Source of the DNA: DASRFR01 sp035651455
Lineage (GTDB): Bacteria > Acidobacteriota > Terriglobia > Terriglobales > Acidobacteriaceae
Reading direction: 5' to 3'
DNA length: 64,000 nt
NCBI GenBank assembly: GCA_035651455.1
Contig: DASRFR010000008.1
Span: 41,483-105,482, forward strand
In this document: piece by piece, positions 26,786-35,268 of the stretch
Position numbering within the stretch: the first letter of the stretch is position 1
How the letters are laid out: every line of letters begins with the position of its first letter
Notes under the pieces: model-generated
Told to the model about the DNA's origin: nothing
What the model saw: the letters and a program-made list of their open reading frames with translations, nothing else
Database searches by the model: none
Made by a program: the position numbers and the translations under genes

Positions 26786-29631
26786 TTGGGTTTCTTGCCG
26801 TGTGCGGCGACGAGCTTCTGAAATTCGGGGAGGTCCTTGAGCTTCGCCAACTCGGGATCGTTCTGGGCCTCCTCGGGTGAGTAGCCCTTCTGAAACGCCT
26901 CGCGCAACGCCTTCAGCGCCTCTGCAGGCTTGTCATTCAGGCTGTAAATCTCGATTTCGTCGGACAGAAGTTGCAAGTCCGAGGGATCGATGGTTCGCGC
27001 CTGCCGGATGTATTGCTCGGCCTGCGCCCCATCCCCCTTCTTCGCATAGTAGAGCGCCAGGTCTCCCATCACGCCGGAGTTCCGCGGATTCACCTGTAGC
27101 TGCGCATAACCCAGATTGATTGCGCGATTGTAGGTTTCAACCGCTTTGTCCCGTTGTCCCGACCAGCGATACGAATCGGCGAGGTTCCCCATCAGCTGTT
27201 CGTCCTTCGGGCTCATCTCCACTGCTTTTTCAAACGTCTTCACCGCTTCCGGGTAGCGCTTCAAAAAGAAGTACGCGGTGCCCAGATTTGAGTAAGCTCC
27301 GCCTGCCGGCTCCAGTTCCAGCGTTTTCTGCAGTGGAGCTATCGCCTCGTTGTATTTGCCTAAACGTAAATACACGGCGCCAATGTTTGAGTAGCCAATC
27401 GGATTGTCCGACGCAAGCTCGGTCACCCGCTTGTAGGACTCCAGTGCCTTCTCGGTGTTGCCGGTTTGCAGATACGCCCCGCCCAGTTTGTTGTGGTTGT
27501 ACCAATAATATGGATTCGCTCGCACGGCCGACTGGTACGCGGAAATTGCTTCTTCTCTTCGCCCGCTGGCCAGGTACGCATCCCCCAGACGGTAGTAGGC
27601 CTCGTCGGAGTTCGGCACTAGCGTCAGCGCCTGTTTCAATTCGTCTACCGCCTGCGCATTCTTACCGGTCGCGTTGTAGACGCTGCCCAGTGAGAGGTGT
27701 ACTTCCGCCAGTTTTGGATTCAGCCGCTCCGCCTTTTGCGCGGCGTCCAGCGCCTTCTGCGCAAATAGAGGATCTTTATTGTCCTTGTATAGCCGCAGAT
27801 TCGCATCCGCCAGGCCGGTGTAGGCAAGCGCAAAGTTCGGATCGCGCTTCAACGCATTTTCCAGGAATTCCACTGCAGCTTGCGTGTCGCGGATTCCCTG
27901 GTTCCCACGCAGCGCATTGTGCCCCTTCAGGTAGAGATCGTAGGCGTCGGTGTTTTCCGTGGGGTGGATTCCGGTGCGCGCCAGCTCATCATTGCTCGGC
28001 TTTAGTTCCAGCGCCTGCACCAGGTCCGCATAGATGTTGTCTTCCAGCGTTAGCAGGTCTTGCGATACCCCGGAGAACTCCTGGCTCCATACGCGTTTTC
28101 CTCCCGCCACATCTTCCAGGTTCAACGTGATGCGAAGCCGGTCGGCGCTGCCTTGCACCGTGCCCTGCAAAATGAGGTTCGCGCCCAGATCGCGCGCCGT
28201 CTTCGCCATCGGCTGGTCCTTGCCCGCGACTTTTTCCACCGCGGCCGACGAGGCCACGTGTACTTCACGCAACTGGAACAGCTTCGCCGACAACGCGTCC
28301 ACCAATCCGGCCGCAACGTAGTTGAGGGACTTCTCGTCGCCCAGAACTTTCAGCGGAAGCACCGCCATGTATTTGCCCTGCGCCAACTCGGGGATACTTC
28401 CTCCCGAACTGCTGTTTTGTGAAGTGCTGCGGAAGATGAAATTCCGGCTCGCCGGGATTGCCAGCAACAGGATTGCGAGAATGGCCGCTCCTGCCACCCA
28501 CATCCACCCGCGGCTCTCCGGAATCTGCAGTGAGATCTGCACACTGCGCGATAGGCCTGAACTCATCCGCCCGCTCTTGGAGGGCGTCATGTTCGGATTG
28601 CTCTGCCACGAGTCCAATTGTCGCAGCAGTTCCGAGGCGTTCTGGAAGCGGTGCTTGCGATCGCGCTCCAGGCAAGCGCTCACCATCTGGCTCAATGATT
28701 TTGGAACGCTGTGATCGATCTCCGAAGGAGGAATCGCACGCTCCTTGGTCCGCTTCACCAGGGTCGCGATGCCGGTATCGGCCTTGAACGGGGCCTTGCC
28801 GGTCAGTAGCTCGTAGAAGATCAGTCCCACCGCGAAGAGGTCCGACCGCTGGTCCAGTTCCTCACCCATCGCCTGCTCCGGCGACATGTACTCCAGCGTG
28901 CCTACCAGCGCTCCGGTCTGTGTCATGCCGGGCGCTTCCAGCGAACGGGCCAGGCCAAAGTCCATGACCACGATGCGCCCCTGCGCATCGCGCATCACGT
29001 TCTGCGGCTTTAAGTCACGGTGAATGACTCCTTCCGCATGGGCCGCTTCCAAAGCGCGGCAAATCTGCTGCACGATCTCGACCGCCTGGGAAGGGGGAAA
29101 CTTTCCCTGCTGGCGAAGCAATGAGCGCAGGTCTTCGCCATCTACGTACTCCATGGTGATGAAGCGAATTCCCTCAGCTTCGCCGAGGTCGTAGATACGG
29201 ATGACGTTCTTATGGGTAACGTGCCGCGCCAGGATGAGTTCCTGCTTGAAGCGCTGCAGGATTGTGGGATTGCTTGCCAGTTCCGGTCGGATCACCTTGA
29301 GCGCGATGATGCGTTCCAGTTCCTGATCGCGCGCCTGGTACACCGCGCCCATCCCGCCCTGGCCAAGCACGCGCAGGATGCGATAGCGTCCGCCCAGAAC
29401 CGTTCCCGGCGGTAAAAGAAGAAGGGAACTGAGTCCGCCTTCCGACGGCGGTGGCGTAAGCGGTGCAGGAGATTGCTGCGCGAAGGCCCCCGAGTGGCCA
29501 ATGGTTGGGCTGTCGGAATCGCTGAGCGGAGGCGGCGTTTGCTCCCGCAGCCCGGTCTCCCGCTCAAAAGCGGCTGGTGCCGCGCTCTCAGGCCCGAGCG
29601 GCTCCCCGGGCTTTTTGCCTTCCTCTGCCAT
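26782..29631 (-). CDS. Transmembrane Ser/Thr protein kinase with FlgO-like domain and TPR repeats
   Basis: A 949-residue protein if translation starts at the ATG at 29631, preceded by GGGGTGGGG. The kinase domain (about 80-340) is PknB-like and looks active: glycine loop LGQGGMGAVY, Lys near 112 in IALKVI, HRDLKPQN (Asp near 206), DFG near 224, and GTLEYMSPEQA. A membrane helix follows at about 376-393. Outside it is a TolB/FlgO-like alpha/beta domain (YMAVLPLKVLGDEKSLNYVA to the LILQGTVQ segment), then about ten TPRs to the end. This layout is common in Acidobacteriota and suggests sensing of envelope proteins coupled to phosphorylation inside. Partners unknown. Confidence 0.9.
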   Translation of the reverse strand: MAEEGKKPGEPLGPESAAPAAFERETGLREQTPPPLSDSDSPTIGHSGAFAQQSPAPLTPPPSEGGLSSLLLLPPGTVLGGRYRILRVLGQGGMGAVYQARDQELERIIALKVIRPELASNPTILQRFKQELILARHVTHKNVIRIYDLGEAEGIRFITMEYVDGEDLRSLLRQQGKFPPSQAVEIVQQICRALEAAHAEGVIHRDLKPQNVMRDAQGRIVVMDFGLARSLEAPGMTQTGALVGTLEYMSPEQAMGEELDQRSDLFAVGLIFYELLTGKAPFKADTGIATLVKRTKERAIPPSEIDHSVPKSLSQMVSACLERDRKHRFQNASELLRQLDSWQSNPNMTPSKSGRMSSGLSRSVQISLQIPESRGWMWVAGAAILAILLLAIPASRNFIFRSTSQNSSSGGSIPELAQGKYMAVLPLKVLGDEKSLNYVAAGLVDALSAKLFQLREVHVASSAAVEKVAGKDQPMAKTARDLGANLILQGTVQGSADRLRITLNLEDVAGGKRVWSQEFSGVSQDLLTLEDNIYADLVQALELKPSNDELARTGIHPTENTDAYDLYLKGHNALRGNQGIRDTQAAVEFLENALKRDPNFALAYTGLADANLRLYKDNKDPLFAQKALDAAQKAERLNPKLAEVHLSLGSVYNATGKNAQAVDELKQALTLVPNSDEAYYRLGDAYLASGRREEAISAYQSAVRANPYYWYNHNKLGGAYLQTGNTEKALESYKRVTELASDNPIGYSNIGAVYLRLGKYNEAIAPLQKTLELEPAGGAYSNLGTAYFFLKRYPEAVKTFEKAVEMSPKDEQLMGNLADSYRWSGQRDKAVETYNRAINLGYAQLQVNPRNSGVMGDLALYYAKKGDGAQAEQYIRQARTIDPSDLQLLSDEIEIYSLNDKPAEALKALREAFQKGYSPEEAQNDPELAKLKDLPEFQKLVAAHGKKPN

Positions 29632-29931
29632 CCCCACCCCAACCCGGCAACCGGAACGGATCCTCTGCGTCAGGAGGATCGCCCCACCAAGCCGGGAACT
29701 CCGAAGAGGCAAGTATATACCCGCGGAAACGCCGATTCTGCTGCGAAGACAGGTGCCCCGCCGTCACCCGCGGGGTGGAACAGTCGCCTTGGCTGCGCCG
29801 CGCCGGGCAAAGCCCCGCATTTCAATGGAGGGTCCCAGCGGGTCAGCCTGCTATTGAGCGCGGCGCGGGCGCGTAGTGCAAAGGATGTCTAGGGATACCT
29901 TCTGAAGGTTGTCAGTTTTCGATAACTGGGA
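29632..29931. other. Intergenic region without a recognised gene
   Basis: Upstream of the kinase gene and downstream of the FmdB-like gene, both on the minus strand. It is GC-rich, with several overlapping open frames but none with a ribosome site or recognisable product. I see no RNA gene or terminator here; it presumably carries the kinase promoter. Confidence 0.4.
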
Positions 29932-30165
29932 TCAGTCCAAATCTCGCATCGAGCAGGCCCCCGCCCCGCGCGGATCGCCGCAACTTCCGCAGGGTCCCGC
30001 CGACGGCGCGGCGCTGGCCGAACCCTTGGTTGCCGTAGCGAACACCGACAGCTGCGGTGCAAGCTTCTTGCTGTGACACTTCGGACACTCCGCCTTGTCC
30101 TTCCCAAACACCAGCGCCTCAAACTCGTGATCGCATTCTTTGCAGATGTACTCGAAAATCGGCAT
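29932..30165 (-). CDS. FmdB-family zinc-ribbon protein
   Basis: A 77-residue protein opening MPIFEYICKECDHEFE, the signature of the FmdB/putative regulatory family, with two CxxC knuckles (C8-C11 and C28-C31) forming a zinc ribbon. The second half is a low-complexity tail rich in Ala/Ser/Gly with further cysteines (CGSCGDPRGAGAC), also usual for the family. It is widely conserved and has been proposed as a regulatory or metal-binding protein, without a firm function. Divergent from the YheT-like hydrolase gene. Confidence 0.9.
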   Translation of the reverse strand: MPIFEYICKECDHEFEALVFGKDKAECPKCHSKKLAPQLSVFATATKGSASAAPSAGPCGSCGDPRGAGACSMRDLD

Positions 30166-30286
30166 ATCAGTCCCTCAATCGAATCAGAACTCTCTTCCAT
30201 TTAAAATGATTGCGTGGGTGTAAGCAACGCCAATCGACTTCTGGATTTTTCGATGAAGTCATCCCGAGCAAAGCCAAGGATTGCGC

Positions 30287-31324
30287 GTGCACGCCGGTAC
30301 TCTCGACGTCGAAGCAGGCAAAGTGAGCGATAAAGAAACCTTCATCCCGCGGCGCGGCTTTCGCGGAGGACACCGCCAGACCCTCGGCGCCTTCTTCCTG
30401 CCTCGGAACATCCCACTGCCTCCGATGGAAGAGCGTCAAATCGAAGTCGAACCCGGTGTGAATGTGCTGTGCCATTGCCATTGGCAGCAGGATCGCCAGA
30501 ACGCGCTTACCGTCATCGTTCTCCACGGACTGGAAGGCTCCAGCGATTCGAATTACATGCTGGGAATGGCCGCCAAGGGTTTCGCGCGCGGCATGAACGT
30601 AATTCGCATGAACCAGCGCAACTGCGGGGGCATGGATGCCTGCTCTCCTACGCTCTACCACTCCGGTCGTTCTGCTGATGTTGCCGCAGTCGCAAACTCG
30701 CTGATCAACAAGGACGGCATCTCGCGATTTGCCCTGGCAGGATTCTCCATGGGCGGCAACATCGTGCTGAAGTGCGCCGGCGAATGGGGCAGAGAAGGGC
30801 CGCCGCAATTTCGCGCGGTCGCTGCCGTCTGTCCCGCGATGGATCTCGCCCCTTCCGCGGACGCACTGCATGAGCGCCAAAACCGCCTGTACGAGCTTTA
30901 CTTCATATGGAAGCTGCGTCGCCGGCTGCTCGCCAAGGCGCGCTTATTTCCCAAGCACTTCGATCCCCGGCGCTTGCATGGCATCTCCAGCCTGCGCGAA
31001 TTCGACGACAAGGTAACCGCCTACTATTGCGGATTTGGTGGCGCTGCGGACTACTACGCTCGTGCGGCAGCCGCTAATGTCGTGGATCGCATTTCGGTCC
31101 CTGCCTTCATCCTGCACGCCGCCAACGACCCCTTCATCCGCATCTTGCCGGAGACTCGCAGCAAGATCGCGGCCAACCCCAACATTACCTTTCTGGAAAC
31201 TGAGGATGGCGGCCATTGCTCCTTCATCTCACAGCCCGACGGCGACGATGGACACTGGGCGGAGAACCGCGTTTTGGAATTCCTGGCCGGAGTGCAACCG
31301 CACCCCACGCCCACACTGCTATAA
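30287..31324 (+). CDS. YheT-like alpha/beta-fold hydrolase
   Basis: A 345-residue cytoplasmic protein of the YheT/EMB8 hydrolase family. The GTG at 30287 has AAGGA 6 bases upstream; an in-frame TTG at 30281 and a GTG at 30323 are alternatives. The opening PRRGFRGGHRQTLGAFF is the family hallmark. The catalytic triad is visible: nucleophile Ser in GFSMGGN, Asp in NDPFI, His in GGHCSF; the oxyanion region is VLHGLEGSS. Family members are esterases or thioesterases of uncertain substrate. It is followed 11 bases later by the TPM gene, so it may head that transcript. Confidence 0.88.
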   Translation: MHAGTLDVEAGKVSDKETFIPRRGFRGGHRQTLGAFFLPRNIPLPPMEERQIEVEPGVNVLCHCHWQQDRQNALTVIVLHGLEGSSDSNYMLGMAAKGFARGMNVIRMNQRNCGGMDACSPTLYHSGRSADVAAVANSLINKDGISRFALAGFSMGGNIVLKCAGEWGREGPPQFRAVAAVCPAMDLAPSADALHERQNRLYELYFIWKLRRRLLAKARLFPKHFDPRRLHGISSLREFDDKVTAYYCGFGGAADYYARAAAANVVDRISVPAFILHAANDPFIRILPETRSKIAANPNITFLETEDGGHCSFISQPDGDDGHWAENRVLEFLAGVQPHPTPTLL

Positions 31325-31335
31325 AATCAGGGCAG

Positions 31336-32109
31336 ATGCCGCGACGCGTGAAGCACGCCGCCGTTCTATCTCTCTTCGTCGTTTTCTCGCTATGCCTTTC
31401 CGCAGAGCCGGTGTCGCAACTCAAGCCCAGCAACTACGTCAACGACTTCGCGCACGTTCTCGATCCCCATACGGCTGCCAATCTCAATAACATTGCTGAG
31501 CAACTCGACCACAAGGCCAACGCTCAGGTGGCCATCGTCACCGTCAATTCTCTAGACGGCGATGATGCGTTCGACTACGCCGTGAAGCTTTACCAGCAAT
31601 GGGGAATCGGCAAGAAGGGCAGTGATCGTGGTGTGCTGATCCTCTACGCGGTGAAGGACCACAAGTATTGGACTACGGTCGGGTATGGGCTTGAGGGGAT
31701 TCTGCCCGACGGCAAAGTAGGTGGCTTCGGACGCGAAGCCGTGCCGTTTCTCAAGCAGGGCGACTACAGCGGCGCAATTTCCCTGGTCACATCCCGCATC
31801 GCGGATGTGATCGCACAAGATGCCGGGATTCAAATTACCAACACGCAGCCGCCCCGCGCTCCGCCAGACGATGACCTCCGCCCACAGTTTTCGATAGCAA
31901 CGTGGATTATCGGAATCATCATTTTCCTGTTCCTGATCTCCACTTCGTTCGGTAGGTCGTTGCTGTTCTGGATGCTGCTTTCCGGCGGCGGCCGCGGAAG
32001 AGGATGGGGCGGCGGCGGTTTTGGTGGCGGAGGTGGTGGTGGTGGCGGTGGCTTCGGCGGCTTCGGCGGTGGCAGTACGGGAGGCGGCGGCGCCGGCGGA
32101 AGCTGGTAA
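31336..32109 (+). CDS. TPM-domain (YgcG-like) exported membrane protein
   Basis: A 257-residue protein starting at ATG 31336. It has a signal peptide (ending LCLSA-E), a TPM/Psb32 domain at about 35-170 (YVNDFAHVLDPHTAANLNNI, QVAIVTVNSLDG, YQQWGIGKKGSDRGVLIL, VGYGLEGILPDG), one membrane helix near 190-215 and a Gly-rich tail. TPM proteins have phosphatase-like folds and act at membranes in protein or photosystem maintenance in plants and cyanobacteria. In bacteria they are very often next to lemA, as here with one gene between. The Gly-run at the C-terminus is encoded by GGN repeats (about 32000-32100). Confidence 0.88.
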   Translation: MPRRVKHAAVLSLFVVFSLCLSAEPVSQLKPSNYVNDFAHVLDPHTAANLNNIAEQLDHKANAQVAIVTVNSLDGDDAFDYAVKLYQQWGIGKKGSDRGVLILYAVKDHKYWTTVGYGLEGILPDGKVGGFGREAVPFLKQGDYSGAISLVTSRIADVIAQDAGIQITNTQPPRAPPDDDLRPQFSIATWIIGIIIFLFLISTSFGRSLLFWMLLSGGGRGRGWGGGGFGGGGGGGGGGFGGFGGGSTGGGGAGGSW

Positions 32110-32125
32110 AGTCACAAGGAGCGTT

Positions 32126-32851
32126 ATGGTTCCGGAGAAGCAAATCGAAGAATTCGTCAACAAGCTGCGCCAGGCCGCGGGCGATAACCTGGAGTCGGTC
32201 ATCCTTTACGGCTCAGCCGCCAGCGGCGAATACATTGACGATCAGTCCGACGTAAATCTGCTTTGTGTTTTGCGAGACACATCCTTACCCAAGTTGCAGC
32301 GGCTTTCCACGACGCTGGATTGGTGGACCCGGAAAGAACAGCCCGCTCCACTCATCACGACGCGGCAGGAGATCGAGTCCTCCGCCGACGTTTTCTCGAT
32401 CGAGTACTTCGACATGCAGAAACGTCACCGCGTGCTCTTCGGGGATGATCCGCTTGCCAATATTACTATCCCGATGCGCCTGCACCGGGCACAAGTCGAG
32501 TACGAATTGCGTGAAAAAATGATCCTGCTGCGCCAGCGCCTGCTGCTTGCCGGTTCCAGGAAGGATCGCTTGTGGACGTTGCTGCTCGATTCATTGCCTT
32601 CGTTCTCGGCCCTTTTCCGGCATGCGCTGATGGCGTTTGACGGCCAGTGTTCGCCTTCCGGACGCGAAGCTTTCACTGCCATCGGATCTCGCCTGGGAAT
32701 CGACTCTTCCGCCTTCCTGGATGTTCTCGAAGTGCGGGAAGGCCGCGTTAACGCCAGGCAGTTCAATGTGGAATCCTTGGCCGCTCGTTACCTGGCGGCG
32801 GTTGAGCAAGTCACTGCCACAGTCGATAAAATGTTGGATTCGGAACAATAA
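32126..32851 (+). CDS. Nucleotidyltransferase-fold (pol-beta/MNT-like) protein with altered active site
   Basis: A 241-residue protein with AAGGAG just before its ATG at 32126, 16 bases after the TPM stop. Residues about 25-60 carry the nucleotidyltransferase signature ILYGSAASGEYIDDQSDVNLL. In active enzymes the last part is usually S-D-x-D-L; here the second metal-binding Asp is Asn (SDVNLL), so catalysis may be lost or changed. A third acidic strand may be FSIEYFD. The C-terminal half is helical and resembles HEPN-like partners fused to such domains. It sits between TPM and lemA, so a role in the same envelope process is inferred. Not a typical MNT/HEPN toxin pair. Confidence 0.75.
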   Translation: MVPEKQIEEFVNKLRQAAGDNLESVILYGSAASGEYIDDQSDVNLLCVLRDTSLPKLQRLSTTLDWWTRKEQPAPLITTRQEIESSADVFSIEYFDMQKRHRVLFGDDPLANITIPMRLHRAQVEYELREKMILLRQRLLLAGSRKDRLWTLLLDSLPSFSALFRHALMAFDGQCSPSGREAFTAIGSRLGIDSSAFLDVLEVREGRVNARQFNVESLAARYLAAVEQVTATVDKMLDSEQ

Positions 32852-32885
32852 TTCGCACCTCGATCTCGTTCTTCAGGAGAAGACG

Positions 32886-33494
32886 ATGGGAAAAATATTG
32901 ATCGTAATTGTGGTCCTGGTCGTAATCGCGCTACTGCTTTTCGGCCCTTACATTGGCGTGCGCAACACCCTGGTCACTAAGAACGAATCGGTGAAAGCTG
33001 CATGGTCGCAGGTGGACATCGTCCTGCAACGCCGCGCGGACCTGATTCCGAACCTGGTGCAGACGGTGAAGGGCTACGCACAGCAGGAGCAGACGGTTTT
33101 CGGCGAGATCGCCAACGCCCGCGCCGCCCTGCTTTCCGCGCGCGCTCCCGAGGACAAGATCGCGGCCAACCAGCGCCTCGACGGAGCCCTCGGCCGCCTG
33201 CTGGCTGTGGTGGAGAACTATCCGAACCTCAAGTCGAACGAAAACTTCCTTCGCCTGCAGGACGAACTCGCCGGAACCGAGAACCGTATCGCTGTCGAAC
33301 GTAAGCGCTACAACGATGCCTTGCAGGATTACAACACCTACATCCAGCAGTTCCCGCACAACATCTATGCGGGATGGGCAGGCTTTAAGCCGAATAACGC
33401 GTACTTCGCGGCCTCGGAAGGTTCGCGCGAGGCGCCTAAAGTGGATTTTGGGACTCCGCAGCAGCAGGCTCCCCAGCCCGCGCCTGCGCGCTGA
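32886..33494 (+). CDS. lemA: LemA family protein
   Basis: A 202-residue protein with AGGAG 6 bases before ATG 32886. An N-terminal membrane helix (about 4-22) is followed by the LemA helical bundle: YNxLV-like start GVRNTLVTKNESVKAAWSQVDIVLQRR, then DLIPNLVQTVKGYA, VENYPNLKSNENFLRLQDELAGTENRI and YN-x-FPxN motif NTYIQQFPHNIYA (quoted in parts). The function is unknown despite wide conservation; linked to TPM proteins in many genomes. The C-terminus is Gln/Pro-rich. It is third in the TPM-nucleotidyltransferase-LemA run; the next gene starts 2 bases after its stop. Confidence 0.93.
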   Translation: MGKILIVIVVLVVIALLLFGPYIGVRNTLVTKNESVKAAWSQVDIVLQRRADLIPNLVQTVKGYAQQEQTVFGEIANARAALLSARAPEDKIAANQRLDGALGRLLAVVENYPNLKSNENFLRLQDELAGTENRIAVERKRYNDALQDYNTYIQQFPHNIYAGWAGFKPNNAYFAASEGSREAPKVDFGTPQQQAPQPAPAR

Positions 33495-33496
33495 TC

Positions 33497-34057
33497 GTGG
33501 ACGCGGATTTTTCCGTCGAACTTGCATCCGATGACGAGCGGCTCGAAATTCCCTGGGCCGCTCCGGATGGAAGTTGCCGCTACGCCGATCTGAAGAACCA
33601 TCCGGAATTGATCGCGCAGATCGCAGAAGCGCAGCGGGAGCCCATCCTGGCTGAATTTCTGAAAGCGGTAAACGCCCCGGGGAGTATTCTTCAGTCTGCA
33701 AAGTGCGACGCGTGGCTTAGTGATGACATCAGCCCCGAGCAAGAGATACTTGGCCTGCCGGTGAAATTCGGCTGCTATGTGGACCTCTGCTTTTGTGACG
33801 AACGCCGTTTTTCCTTTTCCGCCCATGAGCTTTATGCAAGGCGCATCACTGAACTGCTCACGAGGGCTCCCGAGATTCCGACCTCGGCCGAGTTCCTGAT
33901 CCGCCGTTGTCACTTCCATGAAGGAGCAAGCGAACGAACTGGCTTCTATTTCACCTTCTACCTATTTGGATTCGGCAACGATGAGCAGAGTGCTCGCCGT
34001 CAGTGGCACATTGGTTTGCAGCTGGTGGAAAACGCATTGCGTCAAGCCGCGCGTTAG
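33497..34057 (+). CDS. Uncharacterised protein of the lemA cluster
   Basis: A 186-residue soluble protein starting at GTG 33497, 2 bases after the lemA stop, so it is very likely in the same operon. No signal peptide or membrane helix. It has a mixed alpha/beta look with aromatic-rich strands (KFGCYVDLCFCDERRFSFS, GFYFTFYLFGFG). I do not recognise a family. The linkage suggests a cytoplasmic accessory of the LemA/TPM group. Its stop is 1 base from the stop of the convergent acyltransferase gene. Confidence 0.75.
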   Translation: MDADFSVELASDDERLEIPWAAPDGSCRYADLKNHPELIAQIAEAQREPILAEFLKAVNAPGSILQSAKCDAWLSDDISPEQEILGLPVKFGCYVDLCFCDERRFSFSAHELYARRITELLTRAPEIPTSAEFLIRRCHFHEGASERTGFYFTFYLFGFGNDEQSARRQWHIGLQLVENALRQAAR

Positions 34058-34058
34058 T

Positions 34059-35204
34059 TCATCGCGCAGCCGCTCGGGCCCCACGGGCAAGCTGGGTTCG
34101 CTGGGACGCGCGCAGCTTCCACTTCGTTTTTCCTGCCGAGAGCGCCAGCATGGCCGCAAAAATGATCAGCAATCCCAACGATGCCATCGGAATGCCGTTG
34201 GCGCGCTTATGCAATATCGAAAATCGCCCGTAGACAAATTCAATATGCACCCAGTACACCAGCAGCGATGTCTGCCCTAACTGGATCAGCGGGCTGAATC
34301 CCCATTGCCCCGCTCCCCACCGGCACCACGCGTAGGCTCCGAGGAGAATCGCAAGCAGCAGTCCCACCCGAATCAGAAAGAAATTCGGGCTGGTGTGCCA
34401 AAAATCGTACACGGGATAGAGTTGAACCGAACTGTGGTCCATCCAGCGTGCGACGTAAATCAACCCGACCCCACCGGCTCCGGCAAGGACGAAGGTAGAG
34501 GTTTCCCGTGCCCGTGCCTTCTCGCTTAGCAGCCAGAAGCCTATGGCCAGCCCGATGAAGGAAAACGCTGTCCAGGGAAAAATAGGAAACAGCCATGCCT
34601 GCGGAGTGCCCAGGTTGTGCACGCCGTTGACGTAGGACTCCAGGGGCCACGGCAGCCACTTCGGCCGCCACGTGGTCCATAGCAGAGGGGTGAGCAGCGA
34701 AATCGTCAGCCCCGCCGCGGCAGAAATCCCGATCAACAGCCGGCGCGAGTTGCGTACGGTCAGGACTCCCCAGCACAGCAGTCCCATCAGCATCATCGAG
34801 AGGCCAATCGTGTTCAGCACATCCACGCGCAACAGGTCCGACCATGGCGCCCACGGAAAGGCGATCAGGTATTCCTGCAGCCGAAATAGCAGCCCCAATC
34901 CAAAAATCTCTGCTCCCCGCCGGACCGTCGTGCGCGCAATCTGAGCTGCCGATATTTCTTTCTTCCTGAGCTTGTCGGTAACCAGCGCGAACGAAATCCC
35001 GGCCAGGAACAGAAACAGCGGCGCGGGGAGCGTTCCCCCCAGCTGTGACCACATGAAGAACGTGCTCTTTCGCGCCTCTCCACCCAACCATGAGTCATAG
35101 CAGTGGGTCTGGAACATCAGCAGGCACGCCAGCCCGCGCATCCAGTCGATATAGGCGAGCCGGGAGATTTTAGGGCCAGACACCGAAGGTGTCAGAGACG
35201 CCAT
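34059..35204 (-). CDS. HGSNAT/DUF1624-like membrane acyltransferase
   Basis: A 381-residue inner-membrane protein with about ten hydrophobic helices. The opening RLAYIDWMRGLACLLMFQTHCYDSWL matches the heparan-alpha-glucosaminide N-acetyltransferase catalytic domain (RxxxIDxxRGlai...M). Further family-like features are APLFLFLAGISFAL and FPWTAFSFIGLAIG. Human HGSNAT moves acetyl groups across a membrane to glucosamine ends; bacterial members are thought to modify envelope sugars. The substrate is unknown. It stands alone, convergent with the lemA-cluster hypothetical gene. Confidence 0.85.
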   Translation of the reverse strand: MASLTPSVSGPKISRLAYIDWMRGLACLLMFQTHCYDSWLGGEARKSTFFMWSQLGGTLPAPLFLFLAGISFALVTDKLRKKEISAAQIARTTVRRGAEIFGLGLLFRLQEYLIAFPWAPWSDLLRVDVLNTIGLSMMLMGLLCWGVLTVRNSRRLLIGISAAAGLTISLLTPLLWTTWRPKWLPWPLESYVNGVHNLGTPQAWLFPIFPWTAFSFIGLAIGFWLLSEKARARETSTFVLAGAGGVGLIYVARWMDHSSVQLYPVYDFWHTSPNFFLIRVGLLLAILLGAYAWCRWGAGQWGFSPLIQLGQTSLLVYWVHIEFVYGRFSILHKRANGIPMASLGLLIIFAAMLALSAGKTKWKLRASQRTQLARGARAAAR

Positions 35205-35242
35205 CCCGGCAGTATAAAGCAGGAGCTACGAGAAACCTGAAA

Positions 35243-35261
35243 TAGCCAATCCTGATGGCTA
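35243..35261 (-). terminator. Weak hairpin after the lipoprotein gene
   Basis: TAGCCA and TGGCTA (35243-35248 and 35256-35261) form a 6-bp stem with a 7-base loop, followed on the minus strand by TTTC. It is 8 bases beyond the stop of the lipoprotein gene. Short stem and poor T tract make it a weak candidate. Confidence 0.35.
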
Positions 35262-35268
35262 ATAGCTG

